Below, piece after piece: positions 1 to 8,153 of a stretch of 64,000 nucleotides of DNA. This stretch comes from Microcaldota archaeon (GTDB lineage Archaea > Micrarchaeota > Micrarchaeia > Micrarchaeales > Micrarchaeaceae). The stretch covers positions 22,542 to 86,541 of the forward strand of contig JAJZBL010000005.1 in NCBI GenBank assembly GCA_021798935.1, written 5' to 3'. The notes below the pieces were generated by a model that saw nothing but the letters and a program-made list of their open reading frames with translations, was not told where the DNA came from and did not search any database. Positions within the stretch are counted from its first letter, which is position 1; each line of letters begins with the position of its first letter. Both the position numbers and the translations under genes were made by a program.

Positions 1-1074
1 TCCTCCAAGAGTGCCATCATTCAACGCTATGAAACCTATAAGTATAGCGCCTATTATGCCAAACTTGACGGCCATGAGCTCTATCACATTGCCTGTAAAG
101 CTTATTGCCCCCAATGAATAGAAGAAGAACGCGGCTATGAATCCCCCTACCAATAGCACGGATACTGAAGCCTTCCCTATTGTTCTTGTTGAATCCTTTA
201 TGTCACTGCTCAATGGTGCTATAGATCCATATCCTGTTGGTATGCCTAATCCAAATATAACAGCGGTGAATAGCAACGCTGGGAAGCTTATAGGATCATA
301 GAAGTGCCAGTGTGATGTGCCAAGGAAGAATATTGACAATACGATTATTGCAGTTATCTCAATTATCGACATTACCATAGCGTATTTAGCGGATATCTTT
401 ATTCCTTTTAGTACAAATGCAGAAGCGATTACCGCGACAACCAAAGCGAGCAGTGTTTGATTTATCCCAGTGAATGTGAACAGCACATATGCCCCCCCTA
501 CTAAAAGTGCACCTCCATAAGCCAATGAGTATAAAAAGTAGCTCCAACCTGTTTCAAAACCCAACTTTGAAGTTAGGGAGTAAAATGCGTAGATGTAATA
601 TCCTCCCCCTCTTTTGAACTTGCTTGACATAACATATACGACCAGCCCGTTTGCAAGCACTACAAACGTGGCTATTATCATTGCAAAGGCTCCAGCCACA
701 CCAACCATGCTTATCATTACAGTCCCGAATGTAAGCAGGGATATGAAAGGAGCCTGCCCTCCAAATGCAAGGAAGAATGTTTCCTTAAATCCAAGCTTCC
801 TGCTTTCTTTATCATCTTCTGCTGTTTTGCTCTCATTTGCTTGGCTGTTGGCAGCGGCATTGCTTGATGCATCAGCTGCCGCTTTGTCATCCTCTTTTTT
901 ATTCTTGTCCAGCTCTTTGCTTATCTTATTGATATTGCCATTGAATATCCCTCCGCCTTGGCTTGCTATATCCGTAGGTTGGGATTGGCTTTCGTTGACA
1001 GAAGCAGCAATTGAATTTGCATTAGGGTTGCTTGTATTGCTGGCTGAATTATCTGATGGGTTATTCTCTTCCAT
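1..1074 (-). CDS. APC-family amino acid/polyamine permease, N-terminal part (runs off window)
   Basis: Reading leftwards from ATG at 1074, an open frame of 358 codons runs off the window edge. After about 95 residues of Asn/Ser/Lys/Asp-rich, low-complexity cytoplasmic tail come successive hydrophobic helices. The first begins near GGQAPFISLLTFGTV, the usual helix-1 region of amino acid-polyamine-organocation permeases, and a later loop GIPTGYGSIAPLSSDIKD matches the family's conserved G-x-E/G-x2-A-P-L-S-x-E pattern. It should import or exchange amino acids or polyamines across the cytoplasmic membrane; the substrate cannot be told. The long tail is unusual for the family. The parvulin gene lies 20 nt upstream on the same strand, so the two may be co-transcribed. 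Confidence 0.85.
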   Translation of the reverse strand, partial: MEENNPSDNSASNTSNPNANSIAASVNESQSQPTDIASQGGGIFNGNINKISKELDKNKKEDDKAAADASSNAAANSQANESKTAEDDKESRKLGFKETFFLAFGGQAPFISLLTFGTVMISMVGVAGAFAMIIATFVVLANGLVVYVMSSKFKRGGGYYIYAFYSLTSKLGFETGWSYFLYSLAYGGALLVGGAYVLFTFTGINQTLLALVVAVIASAFVLKGIKISAKYAMVMSIIEITAIIVLSIFFLGTSHWHFYDPISFPALLFTAVIFGLGIPTGYGSIAPLSSDIKDSTRTIGKASVSVLLVGGFIAAFFFYSLGAISFTGNVIELMAVKFGIIGAILIGFIALNDGTLGG

Positions 1075-1094
1075 AGAAACCAAGATATTTATGA

Positions 1095-1370
1095 TCAACC
1101 AGTGCGCTTTATTATATGATAGCCAAATTGTGTTTTTACTATTCCTGAAACTTCCCCTTTTTTAAGATTGAAGGCAGCTTTCTCGAATTCCTTTACCATC
1201 ATGCCCCTGCCAAAGTATCCTAGATCTCCTCCCCTTCTCCTTGAGCCATCAAGCGAGTAATCAGAAGCTAGCTTTGAGAAATCCTCGCCTTCCTTAAGCT
1301 TTTCTAAAACTTCCTTTGCTGTTGACTCCTTGTCAACTAGTATATGTGAGCATCTTATTTTGTCAGGCAT
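1095..1370 (-). CDS. Parvulin-type peptidyl-prolyl cis-trans isomerase
   Basis: A single 91-residue rotamase domain with no signal peptide. The parvulin landmarks are present: IRCSHILV at residues 5-12, [26 protein letters not shown] in the middle (written here only as a landmark stretch from residue 31; key parts are ASDYS and GGDLGYF), and the terminal [10 protein letters not shown]. The two His residues that line the active site (SHIL and YHII) are both there. It is the size of stand-alone cytoplasmic parvulins (about 90-95 residues) and should accelerate prolyl bond isomerisation in folding proteins. It precedes the permease gene on the same strand. Confidence 0.93.
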   Translation of the reverse strand: MPDKIRCSHILVDKESTAKEVLEKLKEGEDFSKLASDYSLDGSRRRGGDLGYFGRGMMVKEFEKAAFNLKKGEVSGIVKTQFGYHIIKRTG

Positions 1371-1606
1371 AGAATCAGTTTTATTTATATCTCAAATTTT
1401 AAAAACGTATTGATAATGGGCACTTGCAGGTGAAGCCACAACCATAGATCGCTTTTGGAAAACATTTATATAATGTGTCAATAAATCATAATATAAAATA
1501 TTAAAGTGAATCTACTGCATGCTTTTAAAATATCTATTTTTAAGAAGCAGGCAGATGAAGTTAATATATATTGCAAAGGCGATTGCAAAATTTAAAGAGG
1601 ATTGCA

Positions 1607-3472
1607 ATGGAAAAATCTAAAGATTTAAAGTTCAAGAGCTATGAGGGTGCATTAGGAAACGTAAAGGTTTTCTCAAAGCATCTGCCAAGCACACGTACCT
1701 TGCTTATCATTTCAATAGTTTACAGCCTATTGATAGGCATAATATCATCTGCAATTGTAAGGCATAGTATATTTTTTAGCGATTTTGAAAGCATCCTTGC
1801 AAGTGGTGTCCTGGTTGGGATAGTCGCACTTATAATACCATTTACGATGACAATAATTGCATTTAAGGCTATGAAAAGGTACATTACATTGAAGTATATA
1901 ATCTTTTCCTCAATTATCTCCTTGCTATCTTATGGAATATTCATAATGCTCTCAGTTTCTATAGCCTCTTTAACTGATATAGCTGCCTTAGGTGTGCTTG
2001 TAATACTTTTAGGTGATGCGGCAATCTATGCATGGTGGTTCTTTGTATCCAAAATACTGCTTAATGAGAGAAAGGTATCAAGCCTGACATCGCTTGTGCA
2101 GCCGACATTGAACCTTCTTTTCCTTATCCCTGTATTCAAAATATTGCTCATACCTGCATTGCCCCTAAAAATACTTCTTGTGAAACTGTATTTTGGGATA
2201 TTTGTATTCCTTCTGATAGCCTATGTTATAATTTACTTCATAGATTCTCCAATTAAAAAATCCCTTGGATACAGTGGGTTTGATATATTCACACAGATGC
2301 TACAAGACTGGCTGTTTAATGTTAATATAATGATCCCACAGCCCATCTTAAGCAATTCACGCAACTACAATGTAAATACAGATACCATAGTATTCAAAAG
2401 CAGTTCAGGCAAATTAAAAGGTATATTCTTCGTTCCAAATTTGCATTATGGCCCAATGGGTACTATCGGGAGCAGCAATTTCCCTTACTTACTTGAAAAG
2501 TATTCAGTTGGCACTTATAAGACAACTACTTTTATAATGCATCCAACTGTGAGCGATGATTACAATGCAGTATCAAGCAACGAGTATGGAAAGGTCAAGT
2601 TAGCCTTATACCAAGGCATAAAATCCGCTATGAAAATAGGTTTTTCTGGAAATTCTGAATTTTATGAAGGGGAATACAAAACTGCAAAGATTACACTTAT
2701 CAAATTTGGATCATTTGGGTTAGTGACATTTACAAGAGCACCCAGGGTTACGGAGGACATAGCACCTGAAACAGCAATCTTGTTCAGGAATGCTTTACAG
2801 GCATATGCCAAGCATCCTATCCTGCTAGATGCTCATAATTCAAGGTATGAGTCCGCCCCTAAAAAGGAATTAGAAAGTGTAAAAATAAATTCTGCGGTTG
2901 CAAATGACTACTTAAAAGCAATATCCTCCTTGCATAAGATAAGTGAAGGCAAGCTTAAAGCGGGATTCTATTCGGTAAATCCTGCAACTAAAATAAACTG
3001 TGGTGTTGATATAGCTCCTGGCAACCTAAACATATCAGTATTTTCGATTGGAAAACTCAATTACTGCATGATATATTTTAACGCAAACAACATAAAGCCA
3101 CAGTTTAGGGATTTGCTTGTCAACCACATTAAAGAGAAATACAATATGCGTGCTGAGCTGTATTCAACAGATACCCATTTTGTAAACTCTTTTAAGCTGA
3201 CTGCCAGCAATGTATTAGGATCGCATACAAGATATTCCAAAGAGCTTGAAAAAATGGTAGATGAAGGAGTAGAATCGGCAATTAGGGATATGTCGGAGTG
3301 CACTATAGGGCATGCTAATATAAAGATGAAGAATTTCAAGATTTGGGGTGCAAATGGAAGGGACAGGATAGTAACAACACTCAATTCAATGATTGCAGTG
3401 GCAAAATTGGCCGTTCCTCTTGTAATAATAGGAGGGTTCTTCTTGGCTGCTTGGATAATATATATAATCTAG
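1607..3472 (+). CDS. DUF2070 archaeal multi-pass membrane protein
   Basis: The frame is open from a TTG at 1571, but ATG 1607 is preferred because AAAGAGG lies 6 nt before it; this gives 621 residues. The N-terminal third has about seven hydrophobic helices. It is followed by a soluble domain of about 330 residues with the motif FVPNLHYGPMGTIGSSNFP and by one C-terminal transmembrane helix. This layout is that of archaeal DUF2070 proteins, whose biochemical role is unknown. The His/Asp-containing stretches in the soluble part (NLHYGP, LLDAHNS, STDTHF) suggest a metal- or nucleophile-dependent enzyme, but that is inference. The next gene follows after 7 nt on the same strand, which suggests an operon of membrane proteins. 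Confidence 0.85.
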   Translation: MEKSKDLKFKSYEGALGNVKVFSKHLPSTRTLLIISIVYSLLIGIISSAIVRHSIFFSDFESILASGVLVGIVALIIPFTMTIIAFKAMKRYITLKYIIFSSIISLLSYGIFIMLSVSIASLTDIAALGVLVILLGDAAIYAWWFFVSKILLNERKVSSLTSLVQPTLNLLFLIPVFKILLIPALPLKILLVKLYFGIFVFLLIAYVIIYFIDSPIKKSLGYSGFDIFTQMLQDWLFNVNIMIPQPILSNSRNYNVNTDTIVFKSSSGKLKGIFFVPNLHYGPMGTIGSSNFPYLLEKYSVGTYKTTTFIMHPTVSDDYNAVSSNEYGKVKLALYQGIKSAMKIGFSGNSEFYEGEYKTAKITLIKFGSFGLVTFTRAPRVTEDIAPETAILFRNALQAYAKHPILLDAHNSRYESAPKKELESVKINSAVANDYLKAISSLHKISEGKLKAGFYSVNPATKINCGVDIAPGNLNISVFSIGKLNYCMIYFNANNIKPQFRDLLVNHIKEKYNMRAELYSTDTHFVNSFKLTASNVLGSHTRYSKELEKMVDEGVESAIRDMSECTIGHANIKMKNFKIWGANGRDRIVTTLNSMIAVAKLAVPLVIIGGFFLAAWIIYII

Positions 3473-3479
3473 TGTGATA

Positions 3480-4484
3480 ATGGCTTTCTCCGCAAATTAC
3501 ATAGTTTACTTGCTTTATTCATTAATCTTATTCTTAGTAATTTTAATTTCATATAAGTCAAAGTTCAATCTCATAAAAAAAAGAAAAACAGCAATATTTA
3601 AAAAAATCAAGGATCAAAAGCTTGAAAAATTGGCACAGCTAGTTGTTCTTTCCTTAATAATTGGCATATTGTCATTTTTCGGCCATTCTCTTATCTTAAC
3701 AGTATCATCAATTCTTATTGCAGATTCTGCATACCTATTATTGGGACTGTATGGTGTTGACAAAAAGCGGTTTATACTATTTACCTCTCTCTTTATCGTA
3801 TTTCTGATACTATATATTAATCAAGAACAGGCATTGGATTGGGCTCTCAGATCTATAAGTATAGGCTCCTTATTTGGCTTGGAGGCTATATACTTTAATT
3901 TTAACAAAAAGTCAAATGGCACTACACATATAGAAATAGACCGGGATTTATTTGAGCTGACATTAGGAATCATAGTAATAGCGGCAATATTAGTTTTCCC
4001 AGAACATTACATAGGTATAATAGCACTTCTTATATTATTAGGCTATATTTTCAATTCTTACATTTATGATCTAAATAATAGTTTTACATCTGCATTTCAT
4101 AAATTGGAAAGAAGATCCGACATATATGGATTTGGCGCATTGACCCTAGCATTCGGGACCATGCTTATACTGTCATTTGCCACAGAAGCAATATATGCAG
4201 TGTTTTTCCTTATAATATTATTCTTTTCGGATTCAGCTGCTACTATATTTGGGATAAAATTTAACAGGCTAAAATTGCCTTACAATAGAAGAAAGACATT
4301 ATCAGGGACATTTGCATTCTTCGCAATAGGAAGTATATTTGGTTACCTTCTATTAGGGCCTATTGCCATATTAATTTCGTTTGTGCTAGCTGTTGTGGAG
4401 AGCCTGCCTATAAAAATGGATGATAATATAACCCTTTCAATAGCATCTATACTAATATTTTATATCATCTTAATGTTTGCTTGA
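3480..4484 (+). CDS. Dolichol/phytol/diacylglycerol kinase-like integral membrane protein
   Basis: About nine hydrophobic helices. The C-terminal part carries SDSAATIFGIKFNRLKLP, then RRKTLSGTFAFF and ESLPIKMDDNITL. This is the D-x2-A-x3-G, K-T-x2-G and E-x2-P-x3-D-D-N pattern of the Sec59/VTE5/DGK1 group of CTP-dependent lipid kinases (related to CdsA). The probable activity is phosphorylation of a polyprenol or similar lipid alcohol in the membrane. ATG 3480 was chosen; a GTG two codons earlier is also in frame. It starts 7 nt after the DUF2070 stop, so the two are probably co-transcribed. The substrate cannot be fixed from sequence. Confidence 0.78.
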   Translation: MAFSANYIVYLLYSLILFLVILISYKSKFNLIKKRKTAIFKKIKDQKLEKLAQLVVLSLIIGILSFFGHSLILTVSSILIADSAYLLLGLYGVDKKRFILFTSLFIVFLILYINQEQALDWALRSISIGSLFGLEAIYFNFNKKSNGTTHIEIDRDLFELTLGIIVIAAILVFPEHYIGIIALLILLGYIFNSYIYDLNNSFTSAFHKLERRSDIYGFGALTLAFGTMLILSFATEAIYAVFFLIILFFSDSAATIFGIKFNRLKLPYNRRKTLSGTFAFFAIGSIFGYLLLGPIAILISFVLAVVESLPIKMDDNITLSIASILIFYIILMFA

Positions 4485-4632
4485 ATTGCAATTTTATTAT
4501 AAGCAAAATAGATATTTGAAGCTATTGTAAATTGCTATATATTATAGAATTTCAAATTACTAAACTTAAAATATAATTCAGGAATAAGGCCAGTTAATAT
4601 AAAAAAGAAAAATAAACAGATAAAGTAAATGA

Positions 4633-5490
4633 TTACTTTCTTAATTCTACTGGCGGCAACCTATCTTCCATATATGTTTTTTCTACTGCATCCTTGTCAT
4701 TTATGAAATTTATCGATTGCGTATTATCGATCTTTGAAAGCTTATCATAAATTTCGTTTTCTTTTTCCTTATCTAACTTCTTTATTAAAAGTGTAAGCTT
4801 TGCAGGTTTTAGTGCTTTTAGGTTCATTTTAGCATACTTTGGATTGGAATATGCCTCTTCTGTTTTTCTGATCATTTTTTGGTACTTCTCGGATTGCTTG
4901 CCCTCTTTTTGCAACTTTTCAGCTATTAGATTCAGGTTTTGGTTATGGTTATTAACATCTATTATAGCTAGATTTTGCAATGTATATACAGTAATTTTTA
5001 GTTTCCCCAATCCCTTATTTAGACCGCCGAATGTGGTAACATGGTTTTTAAAAGCCCCATAGCGCTCTAAAATTGATGTTCCTTTTATTAAACTTTTAAT
5101 ATCTTTGGTTTCTTCAATGTCTTTTTTGACAACAAATTCGTTGTGTGCGCTTGCCTTCTTTATATCTTGCTTCGTTGAATCTAAATTAAGGTTTACACTT
5201 AGATATGCATCACTTTCCTTTAAATTATTAATATCTGCTCTTCTATTTACAAAGATCAAATGCCTATCTGTAATTATAAGGTTAGCTTTAACCCACCTTT
5301 TTTTAACAGAATTAGCAGCACTTCTGCCACCCTCAATTCCTTTGCTATTTAAGAATTTTACATTGTATTTTATATCGTTAGCTACATCAATTATTTTTTC
5401 GTTATCCTCTAGCAATTTACTATAAAACTCCCCACTTTCTCTTTCTATTTGTTTCTTATTATTCATACTAATAGATTTCATAATCCCCAT
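4633..5490 (-). CDS. Uncharacterised protein with PH-like segment
   Basis: I do not recognise this 285-residue soluble protein as a whole. Around residues 65-85, the stretch KANLIITDRHLIFVNRR has the look of the strand pair in bacterial PH/GRAM-type domains (typical pattern L-x-l-T-x-x-R-l-i-x). The rest is Lys/Glu/Asn-rich and likely helical, with no signal peptide or transmembrane helix. The start is well supported: GTGAT lies 4 nt before ATG 5490. It is a single gene with divergent and convergent neighbours. Confidence 0.6.
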   Translation of the reverse strand: MGIMKSISMNNKKQIERESGEFYSKLLEDNEKIIDVANDIKYNVKFLNSKGIEGGRSAANSVKKRWVKANLIITDRHLIFVNRRADINNLKESDAYLSVNLNLDSTKQDIKKASAHNEFVVKKDIEETKDIKSLIKGTSILERYGAFKNHVTTFGGLNKGLGKLKITVYTLQNLAIIDVNNHNQNLNLIAEKLQKEGKQSEKYQKMIRKTEEAYSNPKYAKMNLKALKPAKLTLLIKKLDKEKENEIYDKLSKIDNTQSINFINDKDAVEKTYMEDRLPPVELRK

Positions 5491-5638
5491 TATATCACTA
5501 AATAAAGTTTAAATTTTATATAATATTTATACTTATCTTTTTATAATTTATAATATCTTTTCAGAGGCTGTTACTTATTTTATTTAAATAAAAGTTTTGT
5601 CTAATAAAAGATAAATATTTTTAAAGTTAAATAAAAAT

Positions 5639-5959
5639 ATGGCAAAAATACTTTCTATAGTGATGAGTGGAGAAAAAGCTAAAGTAAAGATGGCATTAAA
5701 CTTTACATCTGGGATGCTTAAGCAAGGAAAAGATGTAAAGCTGATGTTTTGGGGCCCTAGCGAAGGAGTTATTGCAGAGGACGCTGAATTGCAGGAAGAA
5801 TTGAATAAAATTTCAGCTGCCGTTCATCCTTTAGCATGCGTTAACTTTGCAAGAAACAATAACCTTGAGGAGAAATTAAAAGGCAAGATAGATTTGCAAC
5901 CTATAGGCAGTTACATAATGCAAAGTGTAGATGAAGGCTATTCCCTATTAAGTTTTTGA
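5639..5959 (+). CDS. DsrE/DsrF-like (TusD fold) small protein
   Basis: A 106-residue Rossmann-like protein of the DsrE/F/H group. It starts KILSIVMSGEKAKVKMALNF, the beta1-alpha1 of the fold. A middle FWGPSEGVIAED matches the family's phosphate-like loop, and one cysteine (PLACVNFARNN, near residue 67) sits where sulfur-carrying cysteines occur in this superfamily. A role in sulfur transfer or as a small regulatory subunit is possible, but no sulfur-oxidation genes are nearby. No Shine-Dalgarno motif precedes ATG 5639; a TTATTTAAATA element about 55 nt upstream suggests a short-leader or leaderless mRNA. Confidence 0.8.
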   Translation: MAKILSIVMSGEKAKVKMALNFTSGMLKQGKDVKLMFWGPSEGVIAEDAELQEELNKISAAVHPLACVNFARNNNLEEKLKGKIDLQPIGSYIMQSVDEGYSLLSF

Positions 5960-5968
5960 TTTACATAA

Positions 5969-6010
5969 AAGTAAGCTAAATGGCTTGCTACTTTATTTTT
6001 TTATCTTTTA
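5969..6010 (+). terminator. Imperfect hairpin plus T-run after dsrE-like gene
   Basis: An imperfect inverted repeat (AGTAAGC / GCTTGCT) is followed by a run rich in T (TTTATTTTTTTATCTTTT) just after the stop at 5959. Archaeal RNA polymerase terminates at T-runs, so this is a plausible 3' end for the upstream gene. It rests only on base composition and position. Confidence 0.35.
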
Positions 6011-6135
6011 TCCTATTGCTTATAATAGGGCACTACTCTTAATCAGATAAGAGATAATAAGAAAATCAAAAAAGTTTGGCAATTAAGCCTCTTCTTATAC
6101 GTAAACAAACCTAATTACTTTTAAACGCAGTTGAA

Positions 6136-7923
6136 TCAGTTTTCAATTCCATAGATATAACGTTTTCCTCTCAGAGCTGAAGCTATTGCAGCTATAAGTG
6201 ACATTCCTGCAGCTATGTATAGCACTAACTTCATTCCATCCATAAATGGCTTCGAAAGCAGATGAGGGAAGAATGAAAGCCCAGTTACCTCTGTTCTAGT
6301 TGCATTTGGCAATGCACTGTAAACGCTAGCAGGGAGCAATGTCTTCATAGGGTTATAGCCCAAGAATGCAGAGAACAAAGCTGCAGTTGGAGGAAGCTTT
6401 GAAATTTGCATTGAGGCGTTGGCAGGTATTCCTGCATTGACCATTCCGCTGTACAATGCGGCTGAAAGCTCTGATGACATCCCAAGTATCAATATTGTGA
6501 AGAACAACGCCATGCTGAACATGAAAGACATATTCGTAAACGTGGCTCTCATCCCTGATGCTGCACCCCTTGTATTTTCAGGGACAGAATTCATTATTGC
6601 TGTTGTATTAGGGGCAGAGAACAACCCCTGGCCCAATCCAAGTGAGAAAGTTATAATTGCAAATAAGATATAGCTGAAGTCTGCAGGAAGCGCTGCAAGT
6701 GCTAAGAATCCGGCAAAATTAATCAACATCCCCAAGGTTGAGAATAACCTTGCCCCATACCTGTCTGAAAGATAACCTGATATCGGCCCAAAAATTATGA
6801 AACCCATCATAAAAGGTATCAAGTCTATAGCAGCATCAAATGGTGTCTTGCTGAAATGTACACCGTGAAGTGGAAGCCATATGCCATCAAGCCAGATTAT
6901 AAGCATAAATTGCAATCCTCCTCTTGCTATTCCTGCTAAGAGAAGGCTTATGTTTCCAAATAGAAATGCTTTTATCTTGAATAATTGAAGCTTGAACATA
7001 GGGAATTTTGACTTTATCTCCACATAAGCAAAAGGTATCAGGAGCAATAATCCTACTATTATGGTGCTATATACAAAAGGGTTGCTCCACCCTGTAGGAT
7101 TTCCATTGTAGCCTACTATGGAGTAAGTTAGCCCTAAAAGTATAAGCATGACCCCAATTGCAAAAAGGATATTTCCAGGAATATCAAATTTCTGGTTTTT
7201 CTCTATTGAAGCTATTTCGTGCAGTTCTAGGTATGCCCATAATGTGCCGGCTATGCCAAACGGTATACTTATCAAGAAAACTAAATGCCAATCTACTGCT
7301 GCTAGAAGTCCTCCGACGATCAATCCTATAAGGCCTCCGCCGACTGCAGCGATTTGGTTGAAACCCATTGCTCTTCCTCTCATAGTATGTGGGAATGCAT
7401 CAGTCAATATCGCTGTGCTGTTCGCAAACAGGAATGCGCCCCCTACACCCTGAAATAGCCTCAGCAATATTAGTGACAATGCGCCGTCTACTCCAGTAAT
7501 ATAAAGTGAAGAGATGTAAAGTGCTATGGACCCAAGGGTAAATATTAGAAATCCAAGGTTGTACAGCTTTACCCTTCCGAACATATCAGAAAGCCGCCCT
7601 ATTGTTACCGTAAATATTGCAGTTACCACATTGTATCCTAAAAGCAGCCAGAGCAGCAGGCCAAAGTTTGCAGACACTAAAGGATTTATCTTTAATCCTA
7701 CAAATATTGCAGGCAGCGCTATAAGCAATATTGAGCCGTTCATTGCAGCCATCAAGGCTCCCAATGTTGTATTGGTAAGCGCTATCCACTTGTAATGCTT
7801 TCCGTATCTGCTTTCCTTTTCCATCTCCTCCTTTTCAAGCTTTTCCTCATTCTGATAGTAACTGCTTTCGTCTACTGGCTTAGGCTTCTTAGATTTAGAC
7901 TGGGTACTATTGCCGGTATTCAT
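6136..7923 (-). CDS. MFS drug exporter, DHA2 (14-TM, EmrB/QacA-like)
   Basis: 595 residues with a charged N-terminal tail of about 45 residues, then about fourteen hydrophobic helices. Motif A of the major facilitator superfamily is visible in loop 2-3 (GRLSDMFGRVKLYN). The antiporter motif C region (GGGLIGLIVGGLL) lies in helix 5, and a second motif-A copy, GYLSDRYGAR, is in the second half. Length and layout match DHA2-type proton-coupled multidrug exporters. The last 60 residues contain a further helix and a short basic tail. It is a single gene with its own upstream region. Confidence 0.92.
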   Translation of the reverse strand: MNTGNSTQSKSKKPKPVDESSYYQNEEKLEKEEMEKESRYGKHYKWIALTNTTLGALMAAMNGSILLIALPAIFVGLKINPLVSANFGLLLWLLLGYNVVTAIFTVTIGRLSDMFGRVKLYNLGFLIFTLGSIALYISSLYITGVDGALSLILLRLFQGVGGAFLFANSTAILTDAFPHTMRGRAMGFNQIAAVGGGLIGLIVGGLLAAVDWHLVFLISIPFGIAGTLWAYLELHEIASIEKNQKFDIPGNILFAIGVMLILLGLTYSIVGYNGNPTGWSNPFVYSTIIVGLLLLIPFAYVEIKSKFPMFKLQLFKIKAFLFGNISLLLAGIARGGLQFMLIIWLDGIWLPLHGVHFSKTPFDAAIDLIPFMMGFIIFGPISGYLSDRYGARLFSTLGMLINFAGFLALAALPADFSYILFAIITFSLGLGQGLFSAPNTTAIMNSVPENTRGAASGMRATFTNMSFMFSMALFFTILILGMSSELSAALYSGMVNAGIPANASMQISKLPPTAALFSAFLGYNPMKTLLPASVYSALPNATRTEVTGLSFFPHLLSKPFMDGMKLVLYIAAGMSLIAAIASALRGKRYIYGIEN

Positions 7924-8153
7924 GCAACATGCCTTGAAAAAAATTTGATTAGTTTTATTTTAAACCAAATCTATATAAACATTTGCGAAAGCGGCTTTTA
8001 TTTGGTAGAATAAGTTGAAAATTCAATAGCTTATAGCGAGTATTTCGCTTTGATGGCATAAAACAAGATTGCATTTACTGCTAAAATCTACTTGTATATT
8101 AATAGAACAATCAAAAATAATACATAAATAAATCTTTTTGCTGTGATAACTAA

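Noticed and set aside
614..1165. Plus-strand 183-residue hydrophobic frame
   Set aside because: It is antisense to the permease gene, whose translation shows clear family motifs.
6136..7923. Small frames inside the MFS gene (6419-6673, 7148-7453, 7526-7795, 7586-7789)
   Set aside because: All are shadows in other frames of a well-supported exporter.
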